The notes: generated from the letters alone by a model not told the origin. A stretch of 64,000 nucleotides of DNA from Sphingomonas sp. JUb134 (GCF_004341505.2 NZ_SLYP02000001.1:3372295-3436294); one strand, 5' to 3'; positions 42,930 to 52,341 are shown, counted from the stretch's first letter. Made by a program: numbers and translations.

Positions 42930-43343
42930 ATGCTGGACAACATCTTCACTGCCATATCGACCCGCATCGCAACTGCTGCCGGACAGCCGCTGACGTTCGT
43001 GCTTGCGCTCGTTACGATCCTAGCCTGGGGGGTTAGCGGGCCGATCTTCGGCTATTCCGACACGTGGCAGCTGGTGATCAACACCGCGACCACCATCGTC
43101 ACCTTCCTGATGGTGTTCCTGATCCAGAACTCCCAGAACCGGGACGCAGCGGCGATGCAGGCGAAGCTCGACGAGCTCATCCGTGCCCTTGGCCCGGCTC
43201 GCGGCGAGTTCATCGGCATCGAGCATCTGACCGACCGGCAGATCGAGCAGATCCGGGCTGCGCTGGAGCAGGAGGCCGGCCATGAGCCGGGCAAGATCGG
43301 CACCGTCGACGACAGCGTGGAGACGCTGCTCAAGCGTCGCTAA
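42930..43343 (+). CDS. Low-affinity iron permease family protein (small membrane protein)
   Basis: The 137-residue protein has two transmembrane helices (PLTFVLALVTILAWGVSG at about residues 20-37 and VINTATTIVTFLMVFLIQ at about 49-66) followed by QNSQNRDAAAMQAKLDELIRAL and a soluble C-terminal helix pair. This is the bacterial COG5478-like family named for a yeast iron permease; iron transport in bacteria is not proven. The ATG at 42930 is preferred to a TTG 12 bp upstream. Confidence 0.85.
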   Translation: MLDNIFTAISTRIATAAGQPLTFVLALVTILAWGVSGPIFGYSDTWQLVINTATTIVTFLMVFLIQNSQNRDAAAMQAKLDELIRALGPARGEFIGIEHLTDRQIEQIRAALEQEAGHEPGKIGTVDDSVETLLKRR

Positions 43344-43408
43344 GACGCCACCGCGAGCGAGTATGGCGCTGCCGATCGCGCCCGTTTGCGCGACCGGCAG
43401 CTACGGGC

Positions 43409-44911
43409 TCAGCGATACAGCGCCTGGGCATCCTGCTTGAACGACGCGCCGCTGTCGCTGCGGCTGTAGAACATGTGCCCGCCCGGATAGACACGCAGCT
43501 GCACGCGCTCCGCCTGGCCGAACGCCGGCATCTGGTCGACGATCAGGCGCGAGGCGAAGAAGGGGCAGGAGAGGTCGTCCCAGCCATGGACGATCATCAC
43601 CCGCATCTTGGGATCGTTGGCGATCGCCTTGCGCAGGTCGCTCACCGGCGTGTCGTCCGGCTTGCCGCGATCCCAGGCCTGGTTCACCTCGTACGAAAGC
43701 GCATGGTAGCGCGCATCCGTCTTCCAGCCCACTTCGCGGGTGACGAAGTCGACCATCGCGCTGGTGGTGGGCGCGATCAACGCGTCCAGGATCGGGTCGT
43801 TCGATTGCTGCTGGGCCGACCAGGGGAAGGGATCGAACGCCGTCACGTTGGAATCATAGATGCTGCCGATCCGTCCTTCGTTGCGATGGATTTCGCGAAG
43901 GTAGGTGCGGCTGTCGATCCGGCCGCCCAGCTTCTGCACCATCGCAGGATCGAGTCCGGTCAGTTCCGCCACGCGCTGCGAGATGCGCGCGGTCGCTTCG
44001 GGATCGGATCGGCCGCGCAGCAGGTCGCGGGCATAGTCGCCGCGGACATAGGCCTCCACTTCCGCCATCGCGGCGGGCGTCAGGCGTCCCTGCCGCTCCA
44101 GGTTGGAGGCCGCCATCGACGGCAGGTCGATCATCCACGGCAGCGGCGACAGCGCGGTCGCGCCGTCCCCGGAGGCGGGATCGAGATAAGGGGACACCAG
44201 AATCATCCCGTTGACCCCGACGCCGATCTGCGACTGGAGCTCATAGGCGATCCGCGGCGCGCGATACCCGCCGTAGCTCTCGCCCATCACATATTTGGGC
44301 GAGCGCAGCCGGCCTTCCTTGACGAGCCAGTCGTAAACGACCTTCGACAGATACTTGATGTCGGGATCGTTGGCGTAGAACGCCTTCTTGGTCTCCGCCT
44401 CGTCGACCAGGCTGCGGCTGAAGCCGGTGCCGACCGGATCGATGAACACCAGGTCGGTGAAGTCGAGCCAGCTATTGGGATTGTCGCTCGCGATCGGGGC
44501 GTCGGAGGGCGCATCGCCCTGCGCACCGAACTGGACGCGCTTGGGCCCGATGGCGCCCAGGTTGAGGTAGACCGACGCGGCGCCCGGGCCGCCGTTGAAG
44601 GCGAAGGTCACCGGACGCGCCGGATCGCGTCCCGGCACGGTGTAGGCCGTATAGGTGACCTGGCCGATCTCCTTGCCCTTTCCGTCGCGCACGGGAATGG
44701 TTCCTACGGTCGCCTTGTACGACAGCGTGCGCCCGCCGATCCGCGCCGACTGGCTGATCGTCTTGTCGCCAGGCAGCGGCGGTGGCTTGGTCTCGTCCTC
44801 CGCCTTCTTCTTCTCGACGGTGGTGGTGGTCTCCGCCGACTGGGCATGGGCAAGGCTGCTGGTGCAGGCGAGCAGCAGGGCGGCGGCGGATAGGCGCAGA
44901 ATCGATCGCAA
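43409..44911 (-). CDS. S10 family serine carboxypeptidase-like peptidase
   Basis: A 500-residue exported peptidase. The catalytic triad is visible: Ser in GESYGGYR (about S212), Asp in VHGWDDLSCPF and His in YPGGHMFYS. The oxyanion region FAFNGGPGAASVYLNLGAIGP and DPVGTGFSRS are typical of family S10 (pfam peptidase_S10). A signal peptide covers about 1-24 (LLLACTSSLAHAQ). The start is probably TTG at 44911, which has AGGGGAG 8 bp upstream; longer frames overlap the neighbouring gene. It likely trims peptides in the periplasm. Confidence 0.92.
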   Translation of the reverse strand: MRSILRLSAAALLLACTSSLAHAQSAETTTTVEKKKAEDETKPPPLPGDKTISQSARIGGRTLSYKATVGTIPVRDGKGKEIGQVTYTAYTVPGRDPARPVTFAFNGGPGAASVYLNLGAIGPKRVQFGAQGDAPSDAPIASDNPNSWLDFTDLVFIDPVGTGFSRSLVDEAETKKAFYANDPDIKYLSKVVYDWLVKEGRLRSPKYVMGESYGGYRAPRIAYELQSQIGVGVNGMILVSPYLDPASGDGATALSPLPWMIDLPSMAASNLERQGRLTPAAMAEVEAYVRGDYARDLLRGRSDPEATARISQRVAELTGLDPAMVQKLGGRIDSRTYLREIHRNEGRIGSIYDSNVTAFDPFPWSAQQQSNDPILDALIAPTTSAMVDFVTREVGWKTDARYHALSYEVNQAWDRGKPDDTPVSDLRKAIANDPKMRVMIVHGWDDLSCPFFASRLIVDQMPAFGQAERVQLRVYPGGHMFYSRSDSGASFKQDAQALYR

Positions 44912-44981
44912 GTGTTGGGCTCCCCTTCGCAAGGGCGCGAATGTTGCAGCGCGGAGACTGCGAGGCAATGATGAAGCCGGT

Positions 44982-45692
44982 TCAGAGGGCCTGGTACGCA
45001 CCCTCGCGCATCATCGGCACGACGTCGGTAACATTTACCTCAAGCGCGACCTCGGTGTCGGCAGCGTATCCCCAACCGGAGAGTTCGCGGCCCGAGCGGC
45101 TGTCGCGGAGGATTTCGGCCAGGCGAGGCTTCGCTGCCCGGTACGCTTCGGCTGCCAGGTCGGCCTCTGCATTGCGTGTCCCGCCAAGAGCATCGATGAT
45201 GGCGCCTGCTCCGAGCCAATCCTCGATGGCGGGTCGCAGCGTTTGATCCGGCCACCGCTCCCCTGCAGCAATCACGACGATCGTTCCATCGCCGGCGAGG
45301 CGCCTTGCCGCCGCACCGACTGCTCGGGCGTTGCGGAAGCAGCCGCAGATCGTCGGAGTGTCACCAGTGGCCAGCGACAGCCGGGAGCCATTCGGCGAAG
45401 GCAGCAGGAGGCGGCCCCCCGGCGCGACATGCTTCAGGCTGGCCGGCGAAAGACTGAGCTGCCCTCCTCCTGCACTACGCGGTGAAGCTGCAACCGCTCC
45501 ACGCCGAGCAGCTTCGGCCGCTGCCGCGGCGGCGTCCCCGTACGGGAAGGGGAACACGATCGCACCGTTTCCGACGGCTACGCTCACCGCTGTCGAGAAG
45601 GACAACACGTCGACGATGATGAAGAGGTCCGCACAGGCCTTCCAAGCCTCAGTTCCGGACAGGCCCCATTCACAGGCTATTTTCGGCATCAT
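44982..45692 (-). CDS. 2-phosphosulfolactate phosphatase family protein (ComB-like)
   Basis: About 236 residues matching the ComB family: FIIVDVLSFSTAVSVAVGNGA, then LLLPSPNGSRLSLATG, ICGCFRNARAVGAAARRL, VVIAAGERW and EDWLGAGAIIDAL. ComB removes phosphate from 2-phosphosulfolactate in coenzyme M synthesis, but bacteria without that pathway carry paralogues of unknown substrate, so the family name is safer than the activity. Two adjacent ATGs (45692, 45689) fit. It starts about 70 bp from the ancestral end of the ABC-F gene. Confidence 0.85.
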   Translation of the reverse strand: MMPKIACEWGLSGTEAWKACADLFIIVDVLSFSTAVSVAVGNGAIVFPFPYGDAAAAAAEAARRGAVAASPRSAGGGQLSLSPASLKHVAPGGRLLLPSPNGSRLSLATGDTPTICGCFRNARAVGAAARRLAGDGTIVVIAAGERWPDQTLRPAIEDWLGAGAIIDALGGTRNAEADLAAEAYRAAKPRLAEILRDSRSGRELSGWGYAADTEVALEVNVTDVVPMMREGAYQAL

Positions 45693-45760
45693 CGGACTGA
45701 TGCCAGAGGGAAGCAGGCCTGCCAACCAGCCGGCCCCCACCGCGCCGACCAGTGTGGCCG

Positions 45761-45860
45761 CTACGCCGCTGCGCCCTCCAACGCCTCGCTGATCTCCATC
45801 CAGCGCGTCTCCGCGGCCTCGATCCGCTCGGACAGATCCGCTCGGCGCTTCATCAACTCG
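45761..45860 (-). pseudogene. Orphaned C-terminal coding segment of the ABC-F gene
   Basis: On the minus strand this stretch reads ELMKRRADLSERIEAAETRW, then MEISEALEGAAA and a TAG at 45761-45763. It looks like the natural end of the adjacent ABC-F ATPase but is in another frame. The upstream gene carries an imperfect copy of the same start (GCGCTTCATCAACTCG at 45845-45860 and again at 45901-45916, 56 bp apart), which shifts the frame and creates an early stop at 45853. Confidence 0.7.
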
Positions 45861-47685
45861 CATGCCTCGCTCGCCGGACAGCCGCATCCGCTCGGCGCGC
45901 GCGCTTCATCAACTCGGTCATGGTGAGCTTCGCAAGCGCCGGCGCCGCCTCCGCAGGGGCGAACATCGCCTGGTCGATCGCCGTACGCTCGGCGGTGAGC
46001 TTCACCACCTCGCGCTCGGCAGCCTGCGCCTCCTTGCGCAGCCCCTGGGCACGCTCGCGTGCTTCGGCCGCGACCCGGCGGTCCTCCTTCTTGTTGGCTT
46101 TTTTCTCGGCCTTGTCCGCCTTGCTGCCGCCGCCCAGCACCAGCGCGATATAGTCGTCCAGGCTGCCGTCGAAGTCGCTGGCGGTGCCGCCGTCGACCAG
46201 CACCAGACGGTCCGCGGTGGTCTCGAGCATGTGGCGGTCGTGGCTGACCACCACCACCGCACCGGTGTAGGCGTTCAATGCCTGGATCAGCGCCTCGCGC
46301 GCGTCGACGTCGAGGTGGTTGGTCGGCTCGTCGAGGATCAGCATGTGCGGCGCGTCGCGGGTGATGAGCGCAAGCGCGAGCCGCGCGCGCTCGCCGCCGG
46401 AAAGCTTGCCGACCAGCGTCGTCGCCTTGTCGCCCGAAAAGCCGAAACGCCCGAGTTGCGCGCGCACCGCGCCCGGCGTCTTGCCCTTCATCAGCCGGGT
46501 CATGTGCTCGAGCGGCGTGTCGCGCGCGTCGAGTTCCTCGACCTGATACTGGGTGAAGTAGCCGACCCGCATCTTGGACGAGGATGCCATCTCGCCTTCC
46601 ATCGGCGTCAGCTGTGCGGCGAGCAGTCGGGCGAGCGTGGTCTTGCCGTTGCCGTTGCGGCCAAGCAGACCGATGCGATCGTCGGGGTCGAGCCGCAAGT
46701 TCAGCCGCTTGAGGATCGGTTTTTCACCATAGCCGACGCTCGCCATGTCGAGCGTCACCAGCGGGGGGCGCAGTTCGTCGGGATCGGGGAAATCAAACGA
46801 CAGCGACGGATCCTCTGCCATCGCGGCGATCGGCGCCATCTTGGCAAGCGCCTTGATGCGTGACTGCGCCTGCTTGGCGGTCGAAGCGCGCGCAGAGTTG
46901 CGGGCGATGTAATCCTGCAGCTTTGCGCGCTGCGCGACCTGGTTGGCCCGCGCCGCCTCCAGCTGCGCCATCCGCTCGGCGCGTTGCCGCTCGAACGCGT
47001 CATAGCCGCCCGGGTAGAGCGTCACCTTGCCGCCTTGCAGGTGAAGGATGTGATCGACGACGTTGTTGAGGAAGTCGCGCTCGTGGCTGACGATCACGAT
47101 CGTCGCGCGATAGCTTTTGAGGAAGTCCTCCAGCCACAGCACGGCTTCCAGGTCGAGGTGGTTCGAAGGCTCGTCGAGCAGCAGCACGTCGGGCTGGCTG
47201 AACAACAAGGCGGCGAGCGCGACGCGCATGCGCCAGCCACCGGAAAAGCCGTCGAGCGGCGACTGCTGCATGCTCTCGTCAAATCCGAGGCCCACCAGAA
47301 TGCGCGCGGCGCGTGCCGGCGCGGTATGGGCGTCGATTGCGAGCAACCGCTCGTGCACCTCGGCCAGGCGGTCGGGGTCGTGTGACGTCTCGGCCTCTTC
47401 CATCAGCGCTGCCCGCTCCGTGTCGGCGGCGAGTACCGTTTCGAACGGCGTGGCGCTGCCAGCGGGCGCTTCCTGCGCGACATAGCCCAGGCGGCTGCCG
47501 CGCGGCATCTCCGCGGCGCCCCCATCGGGCTCCAGCTCGCCCGCGATCACGCGCACCAGAGTCGACTTGCCGGCACCGTTGCGGCCGATCAGGCCGACGC
47601 GGCTGCCAGGCGGAAGCGCCGCGTTCACGCCGTCGAGAATGAGCCGCCCGCCCAGGCGCACCGTGATTCCATTGAGGTTCAGCAT
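45853..47685 (-). CDS. ABC-F family ATPase (YheS-like), altered C-terminus
   Basis: A 610-residue soluble ABC-F protein with two nucleotide-binding domains: Walker A GRNGAGKST and signature FSGGWRMR with DEPSNHLD in the first, GRNGNGKTT, LSGGERARLA and DEPTNHLD in the second; the linker between them is the tRNA/ribosome-contacting helix pair. FSGGWRMR is typical of the YheS/Uup-side group. These proteins act on the ribosomal E site. The last about 20 residues (RARRADAAVRRARHAS) come from a 56-bp imperfect duplication that shifts the frame; the expected ending is encoded just downstream in another frame. Confidence 0.9.
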   Translation of the reverse strand: MLNLNGITVRLGGRLILDGVNAALPPGSRVGLIGRNGAGKSTLVRVIAGELEPDGGAAEMPRGSRLGYVAQEAPAGSATPFETVLAADTERAALMEEAETSHDPDRLAEVHERLLAIDAHTAPARAARILVGLGFDESMQQSPLDGFSGGWRMRVALAALLFSQPDVLLLDEPSNHLDLEAVLWLEDFLKSYRATIVIVSHERDFLNNVVDHILHLQGGKVTLYPGGYDAFERQRAERMAQLEAARANQVAQRAKLQDYIARNSARASTAKQAQSRIKALAKMAPIAAMAEDPSLSFDFPDPDELRPPLVTLDMASVGYGEKPILKRLNLRLDPDDRIGLLGRNGNGKTTLARLLAAQLTPMEGEMASSSKMRVGYFTQYQVEELDARDTPLEHMTRLMKGKTPGAVRAQLGRFGFSGDKATTLVGKLSGGERARLALALITRDAPHMLILDEPTNHLDVDAREALIQALNAYTGAVVVVSHDRHMLETTADRLVLVDGGTASDFDGSLDDYIALVLGGGSKADKAEKKANKKEDRRVAAEARERAQGLRKEAQAAEREVVKLTAERTAIDQAMFAPAEAAPALAKLTMTELMKRARRADAAVRRARHAS

Positions 47686-47781
47686 CGCCGCCGCCTAGCA
47701 GCCCGAACGCCGCCACGCGAGGGCTGGCGGAACCACTGATGCTGCCCAGACTTCAGCATCCGCACAGGCAGGGAACGGTTC

Positions 47782-48741
47782 ATGGCGAAGGACGGCGCGG
47801 GCGCGCACATCAAGAACAACCTCGTTCTCTATGGCGCGCTCGCGGCGAATCTCGGGATCGGTGTCGCGAAGTTCATCGCCGCCGGTATCACCGGCTCGTC
47901 CTCGATGCTGACGGAGGGCGTGCATTCGGTAGTGGACAGCGGCAATCAGGTGCTGCTGCTCTACGGGCAGAGGCGCGCGCGCCGGCCGGCCGATCCGAAG
48001 CACCCGTTCGGCTATGGCCGTGAGCTCTACTTCTGGGCATTCGTGGTCGCCCTGCTGATCTTCGCGGTCGGCGCCGGCGTATCGATCTACGAAGGCTACC
48101 TCCACATCCTGGACCCGGAGCCACTCAGCGATCCCGTCGTCAACTACGTCGTGCTGGGCGTCGCCGTCCTGCTGGAGGGTTCGTCCTGGACGATCGCCGT
48201 ACGCGAGTTCAACGCCAAGCGCGGGGACACCGGCTGGTGGCGCGCGATCCACGAGTCCAAGGATCCCGCCGGCTTCATCGTTCTGTTCGAGGATTCGGCG
48301 GCGCTGATCGGCCTTGCCGTCGCCGGCGCTGGCGTGTGGGCCAGCCATTATTTTGGGGATCCCCGCATCGATGGCGTCGCATCGATCCTCATCGGCCTGA
48401 TCCTGGCGACCGTCTCCGCACTGCTGGCGCGGGAGGCCAAGGGGCTGCTGATCGGCGAGCGCGCGGACCCGGTGCTGATCGAGCGGGTGCGGTCCGTGGT
48501 GGGCGCGAAGCCCGGCATCTCGGCGGTGAACCACGTGCGCACCATCCACACCGCACCCGATGCGGTCTTCGTTGCGATCAGCGCCGATTTCGACGATGCG
48601 CTGACCATGGGCGCAGGCGAAACACTGATCGAGGAACTGGAGGCCGAACTGAAGGCCGCGATCCCCACCCTCACCTCCATCTACATCCGTCCGGAGAAGC
48701 ACGAGGAGGCCATCCTCAGCTTCGCGCCTGCCGCCGGCTGA
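47782..48741 (+). CDS. Cation diffusion facilitator family transporter
   Basis: A 319-residue inner-membrane metal exporter. Six helices can be traced. The metal sites are the HxxxD pair EGVHSVVD (H48, D52) and FEDSAALIGL, where the usual second His/Asp is Glu-Asp; HPFGYGRE and the cytoplasmic domain (VNHVRTIHTAPDAVFVAISADF) complete the CDF layout. Zn or another divalent cation is likely but not determined. A flavoprotein gene begins 3 bp after the stop. Confidence 0.92.
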   Translation: MAKDGAGAHIKNNLVLYGALAANLGIGVAKFIAAGITGSSSMLTEGVHSVVDSGNQVLLLYGQRRARRPADPKHPFGYGRELYFWAFVVALLIFAVGAGVSIYEGYLHILDPEPLSDPVVNYVVLGVAVLLEGSSWTIAVREFNAKRGDTGWWRAIHESKDPAGFIVLFEDSAALIGLAVAGAGVWASHYFGDPRIDGVASILIGLILATVSALLAREAKGLLIGERADPVLIERVRSVVGAKPGISAVNHVRTIHTAPDAVFVAISADFDDALTMGAGETLIEELEAELKAAIPTLTSIYIRPEKHEEAILSFAPAAG

Positions 48742-48744
48742 TCG

Positions 48745-49917
48745 ATGGAGAGCTTCGATGCGATCGTGCTCGGCGCGGGTGGCGCCGGGCTGATGGCTTC
48801 GGCCGTCGCCGGGCAGCGCGGCAGGCGCGTGGTCGTCGTGGACCATGCGCCGGAGCCGGGCCGCAAGATCCTGATTTCGGGCGGCGGTCGCTGCAACTTC
48901 ACCAACCTGGGCACCGCGCCAGACCGGTACCTGTCCGCCAACCCGCATTTCGCCAAATCGGCGCTCGGCCGCTACACCGCCGGCGACTTCCTGGAGATGG
49001 TCGAGCGGCACGGCATCGCCTGGCACGAAAAGACGCTCGGCCAATTGTTCTGCGACGGCTCCGCCCGGCAGATCGTGGCCATGCTGCTGGACGAGTGCGC
49101 GGCAGGCGCCGTGGCGATGCGCCTGGGTGCGGCGATCCGGGACGTCTCGCATGCGGACGGACGCTTTACGGTGGTGCATGGGGACGCCACGCTCACGGCG
49201 CCGGCATTGGTGATCGCCACCGGCGGTCCCTCCATCCCGAAGCTCGGCGCCACCGGCTTCGCCTATGATCTCGCCCGCAAGTTCGGGCTGAAGGTCGTCG
49301 AGCCGCGCCCGGCGCTCGTGCCGCTGACGCTGCCGCCGGAGGAAGCGCTGTTCCGCTCCCTGTCCGGCGTGGCCACCGAAGTGGTCGCGCGCTGCGGCAA
49401 GGCGGCGTTTCGCGAGGCGGCGCTGTTCACCCACCGCGGCCTGTCGGGTCCGGCGATCCTCCAGGTGTCCTCCTATTGGCGCCACCGCGATGCGATCGGC
49501 ATCGATTTCCTGCCCGATCAGGATGCGGGGTGGCTGCTGGAGGCGAAGCGCACCCGCCCCCGTGCGGGTCTGCGCACGGTGCTTTCGACGGCGCTTCCCG
49601 ACCGACTTGCCGAGGCCCTCGCCGAACGCCTGGCGGTGGTGGGAGAACTCGGCAACCAGCGTGACGCCACGCTTCGCGATGCCGAGCAGCGGCTTGGCGA
49701 CTGGCGCTTCGTCCCGAACGGCAGCGAAGGCTTTGCCAAGGCGGAGGTGACGGTAGGCGGCATCGCGACCGAGGGGCTCTCGTCGCGCACCATGGCGGCG
49801 CGGCACCTGCCGGGGCTGTACGTCGTCGGCGAGGCGATGGACGTGACCGGCTGGCTGGGCGGCTACAACTTCCAATGGGCCTGGGCGAGCGGCTGGGCGG
49901 CGGGCCAGGCGCTGTGA
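48745..49917 (+). CDS. FAD/NAD(P)-dependent oxidoreductase, HI0933 / PP_4765 type
   Basis: The 390-residue flavoprotein has the FAD-binding GAGGAGLMAS loop at about residues 10-19, then PGRKILISGGGRCNFTN, which is diagnostic of the HI0933-like family, ALVIATGGPSIPKLGATG and the second FAD contact GLYVVGEAMDVTGWLGGYNFQWAWASG. The substrate is not known; relatives have been called aminoacetone oxidase-like. It overlaps the next gene by 4 bp (GTGA) and lies 3 bp after the CDF gene, so the three form an operon. Confidence 0.92.
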   Translation: MESFDAIVLGAGGAGLMASAVAGQRGRRVVVVDHAPEPGRKILISGGGRCNFTNLGTAPDRYLSANPHFAKSALGRYTAGDFLEMVERHGIAWHEKTLGQLFCDGSARQIVAMLLDECAAGAVAMRLGAAIRDVSHADGRFTVVHGDATLTAPALVIATGGPSIPKLGATGFAYDLARKFGLKVVEPRPALVPLTLPPEEALFRSLSGVATEVVARCGKAAFREAALFTHRGLSGPAILQVSSYWRHRDAIGIDFLPDQDAGWLLEAKRTRPRAGLRTVLSTALPDRLAEALAERLAVVGELGNQRDATLRDAEQRLGDWRFVPNGSEGFAKAEVTVGGIATEGLSSRTMAARHLPGLYVVGEAMDVTGWLGGYNFQWAWASGWAAGQAL

Positions 49918-50411
49918 CCGACACGCTCAAGCGCAGCTTCCCGCCCGTGGTCGACGCCACGACGCGCGTCCTGGTGCTCGGCAGCCTGCCCGGCGAGCGC
50001 TCACTCGCCGAGCAGCGTTATTACGCGCACCCGCAGAACCAGTTCTGGCGGCTGATGTCGCCAGTCGCCGGGCGGGACCTGGTGCCGCTCGCCTATGCGG
50101 AGCGGCTCGCCGCCTTGCAGGCCTCCGGGATCGGCTTGTGGGACGTCGTCGCCCAGGCGCGGCGGACCGGCAGCAGCGACGCGGCCATCCGTGACCTCGC
50201 CGCCAATGACCTCGCCGCGCTGGTCGCGACGCTGCCGCAGTTGCGCGCGATCGGCTTCAACGGCGGCACGGCGCTTCGCCATGGGCGGGCACAGCTGGGC
50301 GAGGCGGCGGCGCATTATGCGATCGTTGCCCTGCCCTCCAGCAGCCCGCTGCACACCGTCGGGGTTGCGGCCAAGCAGAAGGCCTGGCTCGCGCTCGCCG
50401 ACTATCTCTGA
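49914..50411 (+). CDS. DNA-deoxyinosine glycosylase
   Basis: The 165-residue protein is a member of the uracil-DNA glycosylase superfamily, hypoxanthine-acting type (family 6). The diagnostic N-terminal segment VLVLGSLPGERSLAEQRYYA, then HPQNQFWRL, is intact and the C-terminal part contains LPSSSPLHTVG, the substrate loop. It would remove hypoxanthine formed by adenine deamination. The GTG start overlaps the flavoprotein stop. A short minus-strand gene converges with it. Confidence 0.92.
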   Translation: MTDTLKRSFPPVVDATTRVLVLGSLPGERSLAEQRYYAHPQNQFWRLMSPVAGRDLVPLAYAERLAALQASGIGLWDVVAQARRTGSSDAAIRDLAANDLAALVATLPQLRAIGFNGGTALRHGRAQLGEAAAHYAIVALPSSSPLHTVGVAAKQKAWLALADYL

Positions 50412-50415
50412 CCGG

Positions 50416-50589
50416 TCAGCGGCCGCTCGGCTGCGGCTTGCCCACGTCGCCGGCGGGATCGAAGTCCTTGGCCGGGGACACCTCGTCCGCAGGCTTGTCG
50501 AGCGTGTCGCTCGGAAGGGCTGCGTCCCCCGTCTTCTGATGCTCGGTGGACAGATTGTGATCGGGCGTACCCATGTCGCGGTCGACCAT
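50416..50589 (-). CDS. Small acidic hypothetical protein
   Basis: A 57-residue, Asp/Pro-rich protein beginning MVDRDMGTPDHNLSTEHQ and ending DPAGDVGKPQPSGR. No domain or signal is visible and it is probably disordered. I place the start at 50589 because AGGAG lies about 8 bp upstream, rather than at an Arg-rich extension. Convergent with the glycosylase gene, divergent from the transpeptidase. Confidence 0.55.
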   Translation of the reverse strand: MVDRDMGTPDHNLSTEHQKTGDAALPSDTLDKPADEVSPAKDFDPAGDVGKPQPSGR

Positions 50590-50720
50590 GACGCGTCTCC
50601 TCTTCTTCCCCCTCAACCGACGAACCGCCCCGCGGTTGCGGCAACGGCTCGGAAGGCTCCTTGCGGGAGCGAAACGGCAGTCCGGACGTTATCTGCCTGC
50701 AAAATAACGAGGAGAAGCGG

Positions 50721-52154
50721 GTGCGCGTCGGTCTTATCGGTTCATCGTTGCTGGCGATGTCGCTCACGCTGTCGGCGTGCAACGTCAACACTTCCCCGTC
50801 CAACCAGACCGAAGCCGGCGAGAGCGCCCAGCCCGCGCAGTGGTCGAAGTCCACAGCCGACCAGCTGCGCGACGCCCTCAACAAGCGCGCCGCCCATGGC
50901 CTCGACAAGATGAACTTCGAGGTTCCGGCCGGCGAGGACGAAGCGCCTTTGACCAAGGCGGCGCTCGCCTATGCCGGCGCGCTGGCTCGTGGCGCAACCG
51001 ATCCGACCAAGCTCTATGAGGTCTACACCGTTCCCCGGCCCAACCCCGATCTGAAGCAGGGGCTCGTCCAAGCGCTTCAGCAGGGCAAGGTCGGCGAGTG
51101 GCTGGAAAGCCTGGCCCCGCAGGACGCGAACTACCGCAAGCTGTCGCAAGCCTATCTGGCGCTGCGCAAGCAGGGCGAGGGCGCGACGCCGGTGATCCCG
51201 GACAAGGGCGAGCCGCTGAAGCCGGGCGCAACCGACGCGCGCATCCCGCTGATCGCCAGCCAGCTGGTCGCTTCGGACTATCTGGATCGTGCGGCGGCAG
51301 GCGGCAATCGCTACACGCCCGCCATGGCGGCTGCCGTCAAGCAGATGCAGGCCGACTACGGCATCAAGCCGGACGGCGTGATCGGCAGCGACGCGCTGGC
51401 CATCCTCAACCTTTCCGACGCGGATCGTGCGCGCGCGATCGCGGTGAACATGGAGCGGCTGCGCTGGATCGAGCGCACCCCTCCCGGTACCCGCATCGAC
51501 GTCAATGTGGCGGCGGCACGGCTGAGCTACTGGCGCGACGGCAAGCTCGTGAACAGTCGCAAGGTCGTGGTGGGCGAGCCGGACAACGAGACCCCGCAGC
51601 TGGGGTCGCCGATCTTCCGCCTGGTCGCCAACCCGACCTGGACCGTGCCCCGCTCGATCCAGGAAAAGGAGATCGCCGGCAAGGGATCGGACTATCTGCG
51701 CCGCAACAACATGGCGTGGGAAGACGGCTGGATCGTCCAGCAGCCTGGCCCGAAGAACTCGCTCGGCCTCGTCAAGTTCGACATGCAGAACGATCACGCC
51801 ATCTACCTGCACGACACGCCGGCCAAGCCGCTGTTCCAGCAGGTGCAGCGCCAGCGCAGCCACGGCTGCGTTCGCGTCGAGGATGCGCTGGGCTTTGCCG
51901 AGATGCTCGCCAAGGACGAGGGCGTGATCGACGAGTGGAACAAGGCGCGCGCGACCGGCAAGGAGACCTTCGTCAAGCTGCCGCGCGAGATCCCGGTGCG
52001 GATGCTCTACCAGACCGTGCTGTTCGACGAAGCCGGCGAACCGGTAATCCGCAACGATCCGTATGGCTGGAACGACCGCGTCGCCCAGGCACTCGGCCTC
52101 GGCACCACCACCAACTATCGCCTGAAGCCCGACGGCGCGGACGTAGGCCCCTGA
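50721..52154 (+). CDS. L,D-transpeptidase of the YcbB/LdtD type, lipoprotein
   Basis: The 477-residue enzyme makes 3-3 cross-links in peptidoglycan. A lipobox (LTLSAC, cysteine near residue 20) puts it in a membrane. It has an N-terminal scaffold region, a peptidoglycan-binding helix bundle (YTPAMAAAVKQMQADYGIKPDG) and the YkuD catalytic domain with HDTPAKPLFQ and SHGCVRVEDAL (catalytic C383). The GTG at 50721 has AGGAG at good spacing. Length and domain order match LdtD/YcbB. Confidence 0.93.
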   Translation: MRVGLIGSSLLAMSLTLSACNVNTSPSNQTEAGESAQPAQWSKSTADQLRDALNKRAAHGLDKMNFEVPAGEDEAPLTKAALAYAGALARGATDPTKLYEVYTVPRPNPDLKQGLVQALQQGKVGEWLESLAPQDANYRKLSQAYLALRKQGEGATPVIPDKGEPLKPGATDARIPLIASQLVASDYLDRAAAGGNRYTPAMAAAVKQMQADYGIKPDGVIGSDALAILNLSDADRARAIAVNMERLRWIERTPPGTRIDVNVAAARLSYWRDGKLVNSRKVVVGEPDNETPQLGSPIFRLVANPTWTVPRSIQEKEIAGKGSDYLRRNNMAWEDGWIVQQPGPKNSLGLVKFDMQNDHAIYLHDTPAKPLFQQVQRQRSHGCVRVEDALGFAEMLAKDEGVIDEWNKARATGKETFVKLPREIPVRMLYQTVLFDEAGEPVIRNDPYGWNDRVAQALGLGTTTNYRLKPDGADVGP

Positions 52155-52323
52155 TGCAACATGAGGGCGGAGCTGACGGCATCAGCTCTGCCCTCGCCGA
52201 TGCCCCGCCTAAGCCAGCGCTATTCCCGTCCTCGCGCATAGTACCAAAGACATGCCGGCTTGCCCTTCATTGATGACCAGAAGACTCGGCCAGCAGGCAA
52301 ATAGGCCTGCAACCGGTTCGACT

Positions 52324-52341
52324 CCGTAACAGATCTGTCAT
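52324..52341 (+). promoter_or_regulatory. Candidate Pho box upstream of a TonB receptor
   Basis: CCGTAAC, four bases, CTGTCAT: the second half is an exact PhoB repeat and the first matches at four of seven positions, in the correct 11-bp register. It overlaps the palindrome ACAGATCTGT (52329-52338) and lies 68 bp before the receptor start. Phosphate control is inferred. Confidence 0.35.

Noticed and set aside
47695..49875. A 726-codon minus-strand frame antisense to the CDF and flavoprotein genes
   Set aside because: Both plus-strand genes have clear family motifs, so the antisense frame is not coding.
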